From Malus domestica (taxonomy: Eukaryota > Streptophyta > Magnoliopsida > Rosales > Rosaceae): a stretch of DNA of 64,000 bases. The DNA is taken from contig NC_091673.1 of assembly GCF_042453785.1 (NCBI RefSeq), forward strand, positions 813,501 to 877,500, written 5' to 3'. The notes under the pieces were generated by a model. It was not told where the DNA came from, did no database searches, and saw only the letters and a program-made list of their open reading frames with translations. Positions 24,085-36,072 of the stretch are shown here, piece after piece. Position 1 is the first letter of the stretch; every line of letters begins with the position of its first letter. The position numbers and the translations under genes are program-made.

Positions 24085-24240
24085 AGTGTGACTGATACAC
24101 ATGGTGATACATCACGTGTTACTATACAAATGGTGAGATATGTGTACTAAAAAGTTAATAACTCAAAAAATAAAAATTTTCACCACTCCTATTAAAACAC
24201 GTGATGTACCACTTGTGTTCTCGTTACAACTTAAAATTTA
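24085..24240 (+). repeat. Dispersed MITE-like repeat, copy 2
   Basis: This is the counterpart of the repeat at 19696-19850 in opposite orientation, with the same ACGTGATGTACCAC and CTATACAAATGGTGAGATATG-type words. Non-coding. Confidence 0.75.
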
Positions 24241-24403
24241 TCCTCCACATGTAATTATTGCTTTTTTGTCTTTAGTTCTGCATCATGATTTATTTAGAAT
24301 ATTACACAGGTTTGATTATCGTGTGACCGATAATTTATTTTGAATGGTTGATGGGGACGCACTAATCATGATGTGTTATATGATTGCACACCATATCCTA
24401 TTG

Positions 24404-24601
24404 GGATTTGGATCATCTCCTGAGCTTAGGAGGTTGAGCCTCCTGAGCAAAGCACACGGATCGTTGGATTTTGATCCAATAACTACAAACATGGGGCTTT
24501 CTAAAAGTTTTAATAATTGTAACCGTTAGATCAAAATTCAACGGCCCATGCGATTTGCTCAGGAGGCTTAGCCTCCTAAGCTCAGGAGAGGATCCAAATC
24601 C
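24404..24601. mobile_element. Foldback MITE with ~48-bp arms
   Basis: The left arm (24404-24451, starting GGATTTGGATCATCTCCTGA) matches the reverse complement of the right end (to 24601) at about nine of ten bases. Each arm contains its own small palindrome around TTAGGAGG...CCTCCT. Flanking nonamers ATCCTATTG (24395-24403) and ATCCTGATG (24602-24610) agree at seven of nine positions. This suggests a 9-bp target duplication, as produced by Mutator-like transposases. No open frame. Confidence 0.8.
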
Positions 24602-24610
24602 ATCCTGATG

Positions 24611-26370
24611 ATGGGAGACTATTGGCTTTACGTTGGTCATGGGTAGTGTTAGGGTCAAGAGACCATCTATTTAAACTAAATTTTGTAAATTATATATCGT
24701 GATTGTTGATGATTAATATTTTTTATTGGTGACACATCATGTAACTTATAAATTTGGTTTAAAATTAGTCACCAACATTAACCCGTTGGTTAAAATACAA
24801 TATGGTTGGCATTTGTGTGATTGTTACTTAGCTATATGTATGCGTTATCGAAGGATGAAGAGAATATATGATAACACATAGTTCCGAACTTCCAAATACG
24901 CTACTGGTTTATAGGAAGAAAACAAGAAGCACAAACCAAAATATGGTTTGACCCAACTGATATTTCATTACTCGATCTTGATGTGCTACAGGTTCCAACT
25001 TTGCGTGCGTCACTAATTAAACGGCATTTCATGCAATTAGAAATTAGGGTTTTCAATTCCAAATGAGATGCATAAAGGGGGATCCCAAGCCAACAAGTTC
25101 TCCACTTTATGAGAGTTTGAAGAAACATAAATCGTACGCAGCTTTTTTCTTGCCTTGCAAAAAGACTATTTTCCACAACTCAAACCCGTATGATAGAGAT
25201 TTTACCACCTGTAAAACAAGGGTTAAATCATAGAAAATTCTTGCTAGAGAATAAGTTTTTGTAGTATAAAATGGCTCAAGCAAGGTCGATCTCCTCGAAG
25301 ACTGGTATAAACAATTTACTAGTTTTGGAGTATTTAACTTAGTTAACTCTAAGAACGACACTAATTTGACAAAACTAAATCATACTGTACGTGACTTAAA
25401 CAAATATCTAAAATGGGAATTGGCTTATGGAAATAGTGATCCAACTAAGCAAAACAAGTAAATGTAGAAACTCAAGATAATATAAATAATTGAAGAAAAT
25501 TAGATTAACGAGGCACTATAGTTCAACCATTACCAACAACACTCCTATGTAGCTCTTCCAATTGCTCAAATAATCGAAAACACACATGCTTTGAAGGTTG
25601 GGTTTTTCCTTGTGTAGTTTTACTTGTGACATTCAAGCTAAAACGCATACCACTACATGCAATTCATCCATGACATTTGGATTAAATATAAACATGAGTG
25701 ATTCATTAATCTTGGTGAAAATCCTTTTGGTAAACAATGTAATCCCTAAAAGTTTGATATTTACCTTAGGAGAAATTACAATCCTCAATCACAAGAAGAA
25801 AAACCAATTTTAACGTGATATTCGTTCAAAATTGCATCGATGACTTTTCTAAGCATCCTAATGATGATCAAACATCAAGACACATAGATAGTTTAATTCA
25901 GTGATTGAAAATAGTTATACATATTTGTCTAAATACATAAGAAATTATCTATGAAGAATTAAAAAAAGAGAACAACCATTTTTTACAATAATTATTCCTG
26001 GTCTCTCCGATCTTCTCCTTTAAGAGAGGAGCACTTTCTTCTTCTCTTCAAATGCGAAGCTGTGGCACCCCTTCTATTTTCTGCTATCTCGCTCTCTGCA
26101 ACTCTCCTTTTCTGCTGCTCCCTCTTCTCCCCTTGTTGTCGTCTGTTGCCTTAAACAAAAGGCCCCGAATTTTCAAAGCCACAAAGACCACAAGTGGAAT
26201 ACAAGCCCAATTCCACTTCATAGTGGGCACCCCATGTTCTCCACTCTCTATCCTCCTGCTTTTTATCTTGCTCCAAAGGCAAATGAGTGGAATCCCAACC
26301 CAATTTTCTGCCGAGTGTTGATGACAAAGCAAAGCACAAGACAATGATGTTGCCTTTCCTTTCAAGTTGG
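24611..26370. other. Spacer without a supported gene
   Basis: AT-rich. Short frames on both strands have no recognised domain. Nothing else seen. Confidence 0.35.
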
Positions 26371-26374
26371 TCAT

Positions 26375-26755
26375 TAAGAGTATCTTCAAATGAGATGTCA
26401 AAATCCTAGGTGAAATGTCATTGTGCATATTTGACATTCAAACCGAAGTGTTATTTGCTGACTGGATTTGAAGGCTTAGTGATTTGATGTCAAATTTGAC
26501 ATCAATGTCAAATTTATTTTTAATTCATTTTAATAGCGGATTCCTTATTCCACTAACATTTCAACCAGTAAAAATTGTATTTCAACATTTTTTTTAATAA
26601 TTACAATCATTTAAAGTTGTATTTAAATAATAAAATAACATTTGACAATTCAGTTGGAGAATTACAAAATTTGACATAAGACTTCAGATTGCCATATCAG
26701 CCATCAATTGTAATTTGACTCTTATAATTTGACATTTCCTTTGGAGATGGTCTAA
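26375..26755. mobile_element. MITE with GAGATGTCAAA-type ends
   Basis: The left end AAGAGTATCTTCAAATGAGA, followed by TGTCAAA, matches the reverse complement of the right end near 26755 imperfectly (AGACCATCTCCAAAGGAAAT, then GTCAAA). The interior is AT-rich, with many TTTGACAT words. A partial relative of the right end lies at about 46335-46395. Boundaries are approximate. Confidence 0.6.
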
Positions 26756-27240
26756 AAAGGAAGTTGTGTTTTGCGGAGTGGGTGTGGTGTTGAGGGATGA
26801 GACATAGCAATTTATAGCAGCAGGAGCTTGGAAGAAGGAGGGTATTGGGCCGGCTCTTCAAGCAAAATTTGAGGCAGTCTTGGAGGGGCTTCAGTTGGTA
26901 GGGAGGTTGCAGATTAGACGAGTTATTGTGGAGAGTGACTCCGCGCTCGCTATTGCTGCTATCAACAACTACTCTCACGATTTGTCCGAGTTTGGTTTGC
27001 TAGCGGAGGATGTCAGGTTTGTGGCGGAGTTGGTTTCCTTGGTCTAGTTTGTGCATGTGGCAAGAATATGTAACGGGGTTGCCCATAGATTAGCTAAGTT
27101 TTCCATTTCAACTGGTAATGATTTTGTATAGTTAGAGGATCCTCCTGATTTCATTTAGGGCCTCCTTAGCCAGGATCTTATGTAATGCGTTGGTTTCATT
27201 AATTTATACCCTTTCTTTCAAAAAAAAATAATAATAATAA
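26756..27240 (+). pseudogene. 3' end of a LINE-type element: RNase H domain remnant
   Basis: The plus-strand frame gives GVGVVLRDE, a stop, then AAGAWKKEGIGPALQAKFEA, VIVESDSALAIAAIN, another stop, and VARICNGVAHRLAKF. This is the plant RNase H-like (RVT_3) domain with the ESDS acid and the R..N..AH.LA histidine motif, found at the C-terminus of plant LINEs. Several in-frame stops show it is dead. An A-rich tail with AAT repeats at 27220-27240 marks the 3' end of the retrotransposed copy. The rest of the element is missing (5' truncation). Confidence 0.8.
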
Positions 27241-29500
27241 TGAGATGTCCTTAGAAAGCTTGAAACGTCAGCTTCAAAATCTAAGAAGGAAGTTTTCTCA
27301 ATTTAGGCTTTAATTATGTACTTATCTCTCGTGCAACTCTCAGAGGTCCAAACTGTCCTGTCAGCACGCTGACCTGTATTCGTTCTTAAACTGGGAACAA
27401 TTTGCTGGGAATTTTGAGCTGAAAACTTGAAATGATAATTAATCTATTGTGAATCAACTCCAACTGGAATGACTTAAAAATTTCACCGTTTGCATGCTTT
27501 TCCACCAAACTCGATCATGTTGTTCCTAGAAACACAATATAGCAAAAGTATCACAAATACATAAAACTTCCACTAAACTAGACAAGAAAACAAATATAAA
27601 AAGACTAAATATGTAGTATAAATATTGGTTCATCACCGTACATAGCCTTACCCCAAATGAGATGCATAGCATTAGCATATATTTTCCACCACTTCCTTGT
27701 AGTCTTCATTGACAAATCAAATAATTCATTCATAGTTATCAAATTTACTGATGCTTCTATAAGCATCTTTATCATCAATATTGACAAATATATGTGGAAA
27801 AACTGCCAGAGTGTTCTCCTTCTCTAACTAGTAAAGACAACTGGAAGTTTTTTTCCCAATTTAATCTGTTTTAAAAAATAGTAACAAATTGAATCTCTTT
27901 TAGGTTCATGTTAATTATTGAGTTTAGAAGGCAAGGTATCCCACAGAAGTACGGTCCGATGGAAAAATTGGTTGGATTTCCTTTTTTGGAGTTTAAATCC
28001 TATTAATTTCATGTTATTATTGATCATACAAGGTATGATCTGCCCACACAAGAATATTGATGGTTGGCTTTTCACACATGATCGGTTGGTCCAGTGACAT
28101 TCAAAGTTTATATAGTTTGAGGAGGTATAAGTTTAATTCATGCTGCAAAAATGGTATATTTATAGTGAATTTGATAGTAAATTGTGATTCACTGCTTGAC
28201 TTCGTCCCTAATTGGCTAACTTTACCTAATAAAAAGACCCTACCACCAAAGAAAGGCAGATAGAAATAGAATTATAATCTGGAAAAATACAAATCCATGC
28301 CAGGGGTAGAATATAATTCTACATCTAAAAATATGAGCAATAGTAAAATTACAAGTTTATGATGTTTCCCGGAAAAACCACATAAGAATCTAGCGCATAG
28401 ACAAATTATGGATAGAGAATATCACATACATGTGGTCGTGTTATGTTTTTCTCTTCTATACATATATGATAGTTAGGTAAAATTTTAAAATGTGATTATT
28501 GACATTCTAAAAATCTTATTGTGCTACTCGTATTGATGATTTAAAATATCACTATCAATGGAGATATTGATATGCAAATTGTAAAATACTGATGGATATA
28601 TCGATATCGGCTGTTTTGTATATAAAAAATTCCAAACACGCTCGTATCAGGTATTATCTGGATCATTTTCCTCATCATACAGTTGCTTACATTGTTAGCG
28701 GAGATATAGAGATTTCCCCTCCCTAATTTCATACAATTGAATCAGTCTAAATCGAAAGCTCCTTCTTATTCTTCAGCCACTTTTATCTTTTCCTAATTTA
28801 TCTTTTCCTAATTGAACAAGAGCATGTGTGCGCCTCAGTATACAACGTTATGTAAAACTTTTGTCGATAAATTAAACACAAACTAATATATAAATTTACA
28901 CGTTTTTATTTTATAAGAAAATTAATGAAAATAATTTGAAAATTTTAAGTTTTAACGATAAAAACATAATAAAAATAAAATGAATAGCACCATAATTGAT
29001 TTTTAATATAAAAATATTATTTTTCGTTAAAATAAATAACACTAAAAGTTTTTCGTTAAAATTTCTTTATTTTATTGGCAACGAACGAACGATGGTGACA
29101 GAATACCCGCCCTTGTCATATGAATCCGTGCGTGAGTGAGATCAGATGTTTTAGTCGTATTGATGTGTGGTGCTGCTGCATTGACAAAACCCGACGTGAA
29201 GGCAAAACCAACAATACCATACATGCAGAAGGACTGAAAGGGCCGAGAGATAAGTGGGGGGCCCACCCGCTTAAAGGTCAGCATGGCACGTGTTGCAAAT
29301 TGGAAGTCACGTGGACGTTGGCAAACTCAAGATTTTATTTTAAAAAATTTTAGCAGAAAGTGTTCGTACTGTTTATTTTAATAAAAATTATATTTTTATA
29401 TTAGAAAATTAATCTTAATACTTTTTATTTTATTTTTTATTTTATTTTTATAATTAAAATTTAAAAATTTTCAAATTATTTCCATTAATTTTCTTTTAAT
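27241..29500. other. Spacer without a supported gene
   Basis: AT-rich, with one old copy of the apple-type MITE at 28915-29063 (listed separately) and ATATCGATATCGG-type words at about 28545-28620. The right end leads into the HAK/KUP promoter. No gene seen. Confidence 0.4.
28915..29063 (-). mobile_element. Apple-type TTAACG MITE, old copy 1
   Basis: This is a diverged, inverted copy of the ~155-bp element also found at 46066, 50321 and 61285. It carries AATTAATGAAAATAATTTGA and TTTTTCGTTAAAAT words in the order expected for the reverse orientation. Confidence 0.7.
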
Positions 29501-29791
29501 CCTCCTCCTCACTCTCGTAATCTCATTCGACCACTTTCGTCAATGATTCAATGATTCACATCTTCGCAAAGTTTTCAAGAATTCAATAATTATAAAACTC
29601 AAAATTTTCAAACTCTGAGATTGAATGATCCACATCTTTGCAAGAAAAAAGGAAATACAAATTAAAGGGGAATTAGTCCTCCTTCTTCTCCAGCTTGTCG
29701 CTCGGACTCCGACTCCGAGTCTTAACAACTCGGGGAGGCTCTGAGCTGAGTTGGGGGCTTGTGTGTCAGTGGTGGTGGTGGTTGTGTTTTA

Positions 29792-32700
29792 ATGGATCAA
29801 CCACCGCACTCGCCGCCGGCAACTTCGTCTGAGGTTTCTGTTGTCGTCGATTCTGCCACCAATGATCATCGTCTCAATCGCCCTCGCATTGGTAATGGAG
29901 ATACAGACAACGACAAGGTGGGGAATCGTATGAATATCTGATGTGGGGACGCAGGCAGGCGTTCGCTTTGGTTTTATTTGTATTTTGTGTTTTTGTTGAT
30001 GGGGTTTTAAATACTTCTTTATTGTTTTAACAAAAATTTGAAAAAGATGATTACTTTATCGACATGCAATGGCTTTCCCCTGTTTTTATTTCATGTGGTT
30101 CAAAAGTTTTTTATTTGTTGTATTAGTTGTAAATTCTTCTGCTCAATTGCTTGAAAGATTGTTAATTGTTTTGGTGTTTTAATGTAATGAGTTAATCAGG
30201 ATTAAGGCGTTGTTAATGACAAAACTTGTTTGATTTCAGGGGAAAAGTAGATGGGGGAATCTGCTAGTTGCCTACAGGACGCTGGGAGTGGTGTTTGGAG
30301 GGCTTGTTACATCCCCACTGTATGTATACCCTTCAATGCATCTCAAGTCTCCCACAGAAGCTGACTATTTGGGTATCTACAGCATCATGTTCTGGACTCT
30401 CACTCTCATTGGGGTTGTCAAGTATGCCAGCATTGCTCTCAATGCCGACGATCATGGCGAAGGTACACTCAAGCTCACTTTTGTTTCACCTTCGAAGAAC
30501 TCCTGGTCCTTACATTTATCCGCTGTCTTCAGTTTATTTATGCTTGTTCACTTCTAGTGGATGTGATTACTGTGTTTGAGCATTTTTGTTGTTAAACATT
30601 TTGCATTCGTTACTTACATTTGGTATGCGATAGGCAACTGGAAATCACACGCGTATACGAAAACCTGTAAAATCAGCATTGTTAAGCCGTGATCATGAAT
30701 GGAAGGTGACATCTTGAGACTGCCCCTAAAAGTTAGACCTTGAGTGTCATTATCCTATATTTCCAAGCATTAACGTTTTGCAGCATGTATCGATAAACCT
30801 CTTGTTTGTATGTCAAGGTGAAGACGAGACGCAAATGTAAATATGAGGGTTCGCTCACGTAATAACATATTCTGATCTGCGTTCACCGATGGATTGCAGG
30901 TGGAACTTTTGCCCTATATTCATTACTTTGCAGGCATATGAATATTGGAATCCTTAATTCAAAGCCTGCAAGTTCAAACTCAAGTCTTTCACGCTCTATC
31001 TTGGATGACGGCATAGAAAACCAGAGTGGGCTTGCCAAGTTTTTCAAGAAAAGTGTAGTTGCCAGAAGGATGTTGCTTTTTATTGCCATGTTAGGCACAT
31101 GTATGGTTATTGGCGATGGTATTCTTACACCTGCAATTTCTGGTATTTCACTGCGCATTCTGTCTTTCGTTTACTTTTGGCAAGATTTATTTACAAATTT
31201 TCTTTTACTTCGATACTTCTATATCGCCAGTTTTATCAGCAATGGATGGAGTGAGGGCGCCTTTTCCATCTCTCAGTTCATGTAAGGATGTCACCTTTTA
31301 TTGCTATGCTAGGCCAATGAGGCCAGTTTTCTGATTAGGAAATTGGAGTGCAATGGTTTAAATGGTATCAGGTTATTACTTCTCCGCTACATTGTTGTAT
31401 CGCATTTGAATTTCTTTGCTATTCTGGTTTATATGTTGCAGCTCTGGTCGAAGCACTTTCGGCAGGAGTCCTTATCATTCTGTTCTTGTTACAAAAGTTT
31501 GGTACATCTCGAGTGAGCTTCCTATTTTCCCCAATTATGGGTACATGGACTTTGGTTACGCCGCTCATGGGAATTTATAGCATCATACGTCATTATCCCG
31601 GCATATTTAAGGCTATATCACCACACTTTATCTTCCATTTCTTTCAAAGAAATGGCAAGGAAGGCTGGCTGTTGCTTGGTGGCACTGTCCTTTGCATCAC
31701 AGGTGACTGTCATATTGATATCAAGATATAGATTATTTAGTATGGAAGATAGACTTGATTACCTTTTGGATCATGTACCTTGCAGTCTTGGAAATAATCA
31801 TTTAATCGATGTTCCCTGTTTAATTCAGGCTCCGAAGCATTGTTTGCAGATCTTGGTCATTTCAACAGAAGCTCTATTCAGGTTCACCTCCAATAACATC
31901 GATATGTCTTTAAGGTTCCATTTCTTTTGTCTCAGTAGGTTTCTGATATATTTTCCTCAACAGATGGCTTTCCTGTTTACAATCTATCCGTCTTTGATTC
32001 TGACATATGCGGGGCAGACAGCATACCTGATCAGGAATCCAAATGATCATGATGATGGATTCTATAAGTTTATACCAAAAAGTATCTACTGGCCTATCTT
32101 TGTCATATCCACATTGGCTGCGATAGTTGCAAGCCAGTCTCTGATATCAGCCACCTTTTCTGTAATTAAGCAATCTGTAGTGCTTGATTATTTCCCTCGG
32201 GTGAAGGTTGTGCACACATCCACTAACAAAGAAGGCGAGGTTTACTCCCCCGAAGTCAACTACATCCTCATGGTTCTCTGCGTTGCTGTCATACTTATAT
32301 TCGGAGATGGAAAAGAAATTGGAAATGCATTTGGTACGTTAATTTTGAAAGCATTATGTGTTACCGTTGGAAAGTTAACATTTTCGTCAACATCTTATAC
32401 AGGCATCTTTTATAATTTTCTGACTATTGCCACAACCTTATTTCAGGTGTTGTTGTCAGTCTAGTCATGCTCATCACTACAATATTGCTGACACTGGTAA
32501 TGATCATAATATGGAGAACACCACCGGTATTGGTTGCTCTTTACTTCTGTGTATTCTTCGTGATGGAAGGTGTTTACGTGAGTGCAGTCTTCACAAAGAT
32601 CGCGGAAGGTGGATGGATTCCGTTTGCCATATCCTTTATACTCGCCTTCATTATGTTTGGTTGGTTCTATGGGAGACAGAGAAAGCTAGAATATGAGTTG

Positions 32701-33300
32701 GCTCATAAGATAACCTTAGACAGACTTGAACAGCTATTATCTGATCCCAGTGTTCAAAGGGTTCCCGGATTGTGCTTCTTTTACACCAACATTCAAGACG
32801 GGCTCACTCCGATTCTTGGACACTACATTAAAAACATGAAATCCCTTCACCAGGTCACTATGTTCACTACTCTTCGATACCTTTTGGTTCCGAAGGTTTA
32901 CCCCCATGAGAGGATTGTTATCAGTGAACTCGGCCTGAAAGGAGTTTATGGGTGCGTTATTCAGTATGGCTATGCAGATGCCCTAAACCTCGAAGGAGAC
33001 GATTTTGTTAGTCAATTAACTAATAGCTTGCAGGCACATATACAGAACACCTCAGGCCGTTTCCCATCTGATCCTTCAGAGGTCCGAGAACAGATATCTA
33101 ATTTGGAAGCAGCGAGGAGTGCTGGCGTACTTCACGTTCGAGGGAAAACAAGGTTTTATGTTGGAAATAACTGCTGCTGGTTCGATAAAATTATGCTACC
33201 ATTTTATGAAGTTCTGCACAGCAACTGTCGGTCCTCTCTGCCTGCTCTCGGGGTGCCTCTGCCTCAACGTATCGAGGTTGGAATGCTTTACGAGGCTTGA
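29792..33300 (+). CDS. HAK/KUP/KT potassium transporter
   Basis: Eight exons: 29792-29917, 30240-30462, 30900-31142, 31231-31281, 31442-31702, 31829-31881, 31964-32333, 32447-33300. They sum to 2181 nt, or 726 aa, with all phases consistent. Family blocks are GEGGTFALYSLLCRH (about residue 115), IGDGILTPAIS, YAGQTAYLI, FSVIKQSVVLDYFPRVKVVH and the C-terminal IEVGMLYEA. The product is a multi-span proton-coupled K+ uptake carrier of the plasma membrane or tonoplast. The usual signature GVVYGDLGTSPLYVY reads GVVFGGLVTSPLYVY here (about residues 58-72). As I recall, this is typical of the rice HAK26/HAK17 branch rather than of high-affinity HAK5. I chose the ATG at 29792, since the frame upstream has no ATG. 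Its 3' end faces the SOS1 remnant. Confidence 0.93.
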
Positions 33301-33633
33301 TGGAAGGTTATATTTTGGTTCTCACGAGTAGAATGTTGAAACAAATTAATTTTCTAGATGTGATAGCAGAAGTTTCATGTATAAGATTGAACTTCTGCAA
33401 AATTATTATAGACGTAAGTGTAGTTCTTCATCTAATCCCTCCGTTGGGGGAGCGAATCGACAAAATTTGCAAACTTTAGTTATTCGTTTGTACAATCAAT
33501 CGATAGTTGATGTCGCGTACAGGATCTCTCTGATCCAACTAAAATAAATATTAGACAGAGACTTGTTTAAAACTTGGAACGATAGTGAATCCGACATTAC
33601 AACCGTGGTTTTTCGGAATCATGAGGTAAACAT
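33301..33633. other. Tail-to-tail spacer between HAK/KUP and SOS1 remnant
   Basis: The two genes converge here, with 333 bp between their stop codons. This must hold both 3' UTRs or terminator regions. AT-rich, no reading frame of note. Confidence 0.5.
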
Positions 33634-36072
33634 TCAAGGAGCCTGGCAAAAAGAAAGCCTACCTGGTGAATCGATTCTCACTGTTACATCATCCTCACCA
33701 CCCGATTCATCACTCGAATCGTTTACCACATGGCTCTTATTTGGTTCTGTACTTTGCTGCCCTAGAAGACTTGATTGGGCCGTGACTTTTCTCGCTTCAT
33801 AATCCTTTCTCACAGTTGTTGCCCCTTCTGATCTGACTGAAACCAGTGGACTGTTGTGATGAGATGGAACACTTGGATATGATACCTTGTGTGAACGGCC
33901 TCGATACGATGGCATGCTTGGATATGACAGGGTGCGTGGTGGATTAATCGGGCCACTTCTCAGAAAGCTTCGAGCGCACCTCTGTGGATTCACCTTCACC
34001 TTGTTTGCATAACAACATAAGAAAAGAAGTTTGCTTGAGCAAAAAGATAAAACCAGAATTGTATTCGAAGTGCGAAAGAACGTAAAGAAACCAAGCTCAC
34101 CATGCTGCCGTAAATGCTGAACTGCATCGCCCTCGCTGACAGGCTGTTGATTTGTCTGTCAATCCCTTCGGGGTTCTGCTTTTGTTGCTTTGCTTTGAAA
34201 ATGTCCTCAGGCCAACTCATAAGACCACTATGCTCTCTAGGAAGAGACCTGTGAGGATGATGATCAACTCCATTTGATATAAATGAGGATGAGCATCTAA
34301 TCAGAGCACTGTCGGATTCAAATGCTGCAACGTCGAATATGATCACTCTCGACCTTGTTTCAACGAGATAACTGGATCCTTTATGAGAAAAACTGGCTCC
34401 CCTGGTGCCTGTGACCAATCATCGGCAAAAGGTTAATGATTAGCATTAAGGATGGGGAAGTGGTTTATGCAAGAACGAAACTTGTTCTGAGAAGTATCTT
34501 TCGAAACAGAAGTTAATTATTACCTGATGTTTCCAGATTCTGGAAGCTCTGGTAACCATGTGAGGGGAATAGAGGTGCAGGTGATGTGATAAGTTCTTCT
34601 TGGACACCTTGGGTTTTAACGAAACCCTCTAACAGAAATCCAATGGAACGGTATGGAATTTCAAAAGATTCGCCCCTTATGTAAATCGGCATCACTGACC
34701 TTTCCGCAACAAGAGTTCTCAAATCTTGCATTGCCATTTTCTCAAATATTTGTGGAAGGAAAAGTTTCACAAGAGCAATAGAACTTTCCTAAACATAAGG
34801 GGAATTAAACAAATCAGTTCCAGAGTTCATACCATTGTATTATCTTTTCACTTGCCATGCATTACAAAGTTTGATTAAAACACGTTATTTTGAGAAAGTA
34901 CCGAAAATTTGACAAACAGAACTCTTCGTGTAGTTTTGGTAGCTGTAACAAGCTGGAATTTTTAGTAAGCAGCTTGGACTCCTGATTTAAAATGATTTTT
35001 TGTTTTAGCAAATGAGGCCATAGTTAGATATAGTGACCTTTAACTTTCACACCAGTATCTTTAAGCTTGAAAGTTACTAGGACTAACAAATGCCTAAGCT
35101 TGAAAGTTACTGGGACTGAAATATGTTGCTAAATTTACCATTCAAAAGACGTTCACGTATATCCTTCAAATTTGTAAGATGCGGATCATTGCCACTTTCT
35201 GATGCCTTGTGAGGGTGTACAGGTTCGGTGTCAATGTCATTTAAGCTTGCAATATATCTTTTCACAGTTGGCCAGTCAGCAGGTCCCAACTCCTCGTCAT
35301 CTCCAAGATCGCCAAAAGCCTCTAATGCTTTGTTCAACATTTCATATTTTGTGTACTCCAGCACGCGCCTCTGTAACAAGACAAAGATATAGAAACCAAA
35401 TGCATAAACGGAAGAAAATTCTCATAACAAGTGCCCAAATGGATTTCCACCTTCAAATGGATTTACAGCTGCATGAAATGTTGAGGAATTACTTGAAAAT
35501 TATAAGCCCGAAACAAAGAACAGAAACATAAAGCAGTACCACACGTCTACAAGGACAATGTGGTTAAACCTCACCTTAGCTGCTGATAGCTTGTCCAGAT
35601 CTAGAAGGCGTAAAATGAATTGTGTGGTGGAACCATTCACAATTAGTGTCAAAAAGACAATTCCACCAGTGAAAAAAACAAACTGCAAAGATTTAAACAG
35701 ATTTCTTAAATAAGTATCTCAAGTGATGTCCAATGTTAATTAATTCGCTTTGTTTGCAAATCTAACATACTACACGCTAAAAGAACAGACAAACATGATT
35801 TTCTGTGGGCAAGCAGTCACGCTCCAGATACATACCAGGACTCCGGTATCAGAACTGATAAGTGCAGAACTGTCACTAGTTTTCTGCAAGAGTAAATGTA
35901 AATCAATTAGAAGCCATAAAAATCATGGGTATTCAGAAGGAAAAAAAAATAGAGAAGACTGAGGTTTAGCAGCTGGTTTATTGAGAACGGACAGCTTATG
36001 ATGCACCATCCAACTTGAAAAGAAAAAAGTAACGAAATAAACAACAGCGGGGATTGATTTTCAACCACAAGG

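Noticed and set aside
24901-25361. Two overlapping minus-strand frames of 84-91 codons
   Set aside because: No domain, no conserved motif, AT-rich background; not supported.
26741-27250. GAGATG words on both sides of the LINE remnant as a target duplication
   Set aside because: The left GAGATG belongs to the end of the neighbouring MITE, so it cannot be taken as evidence.
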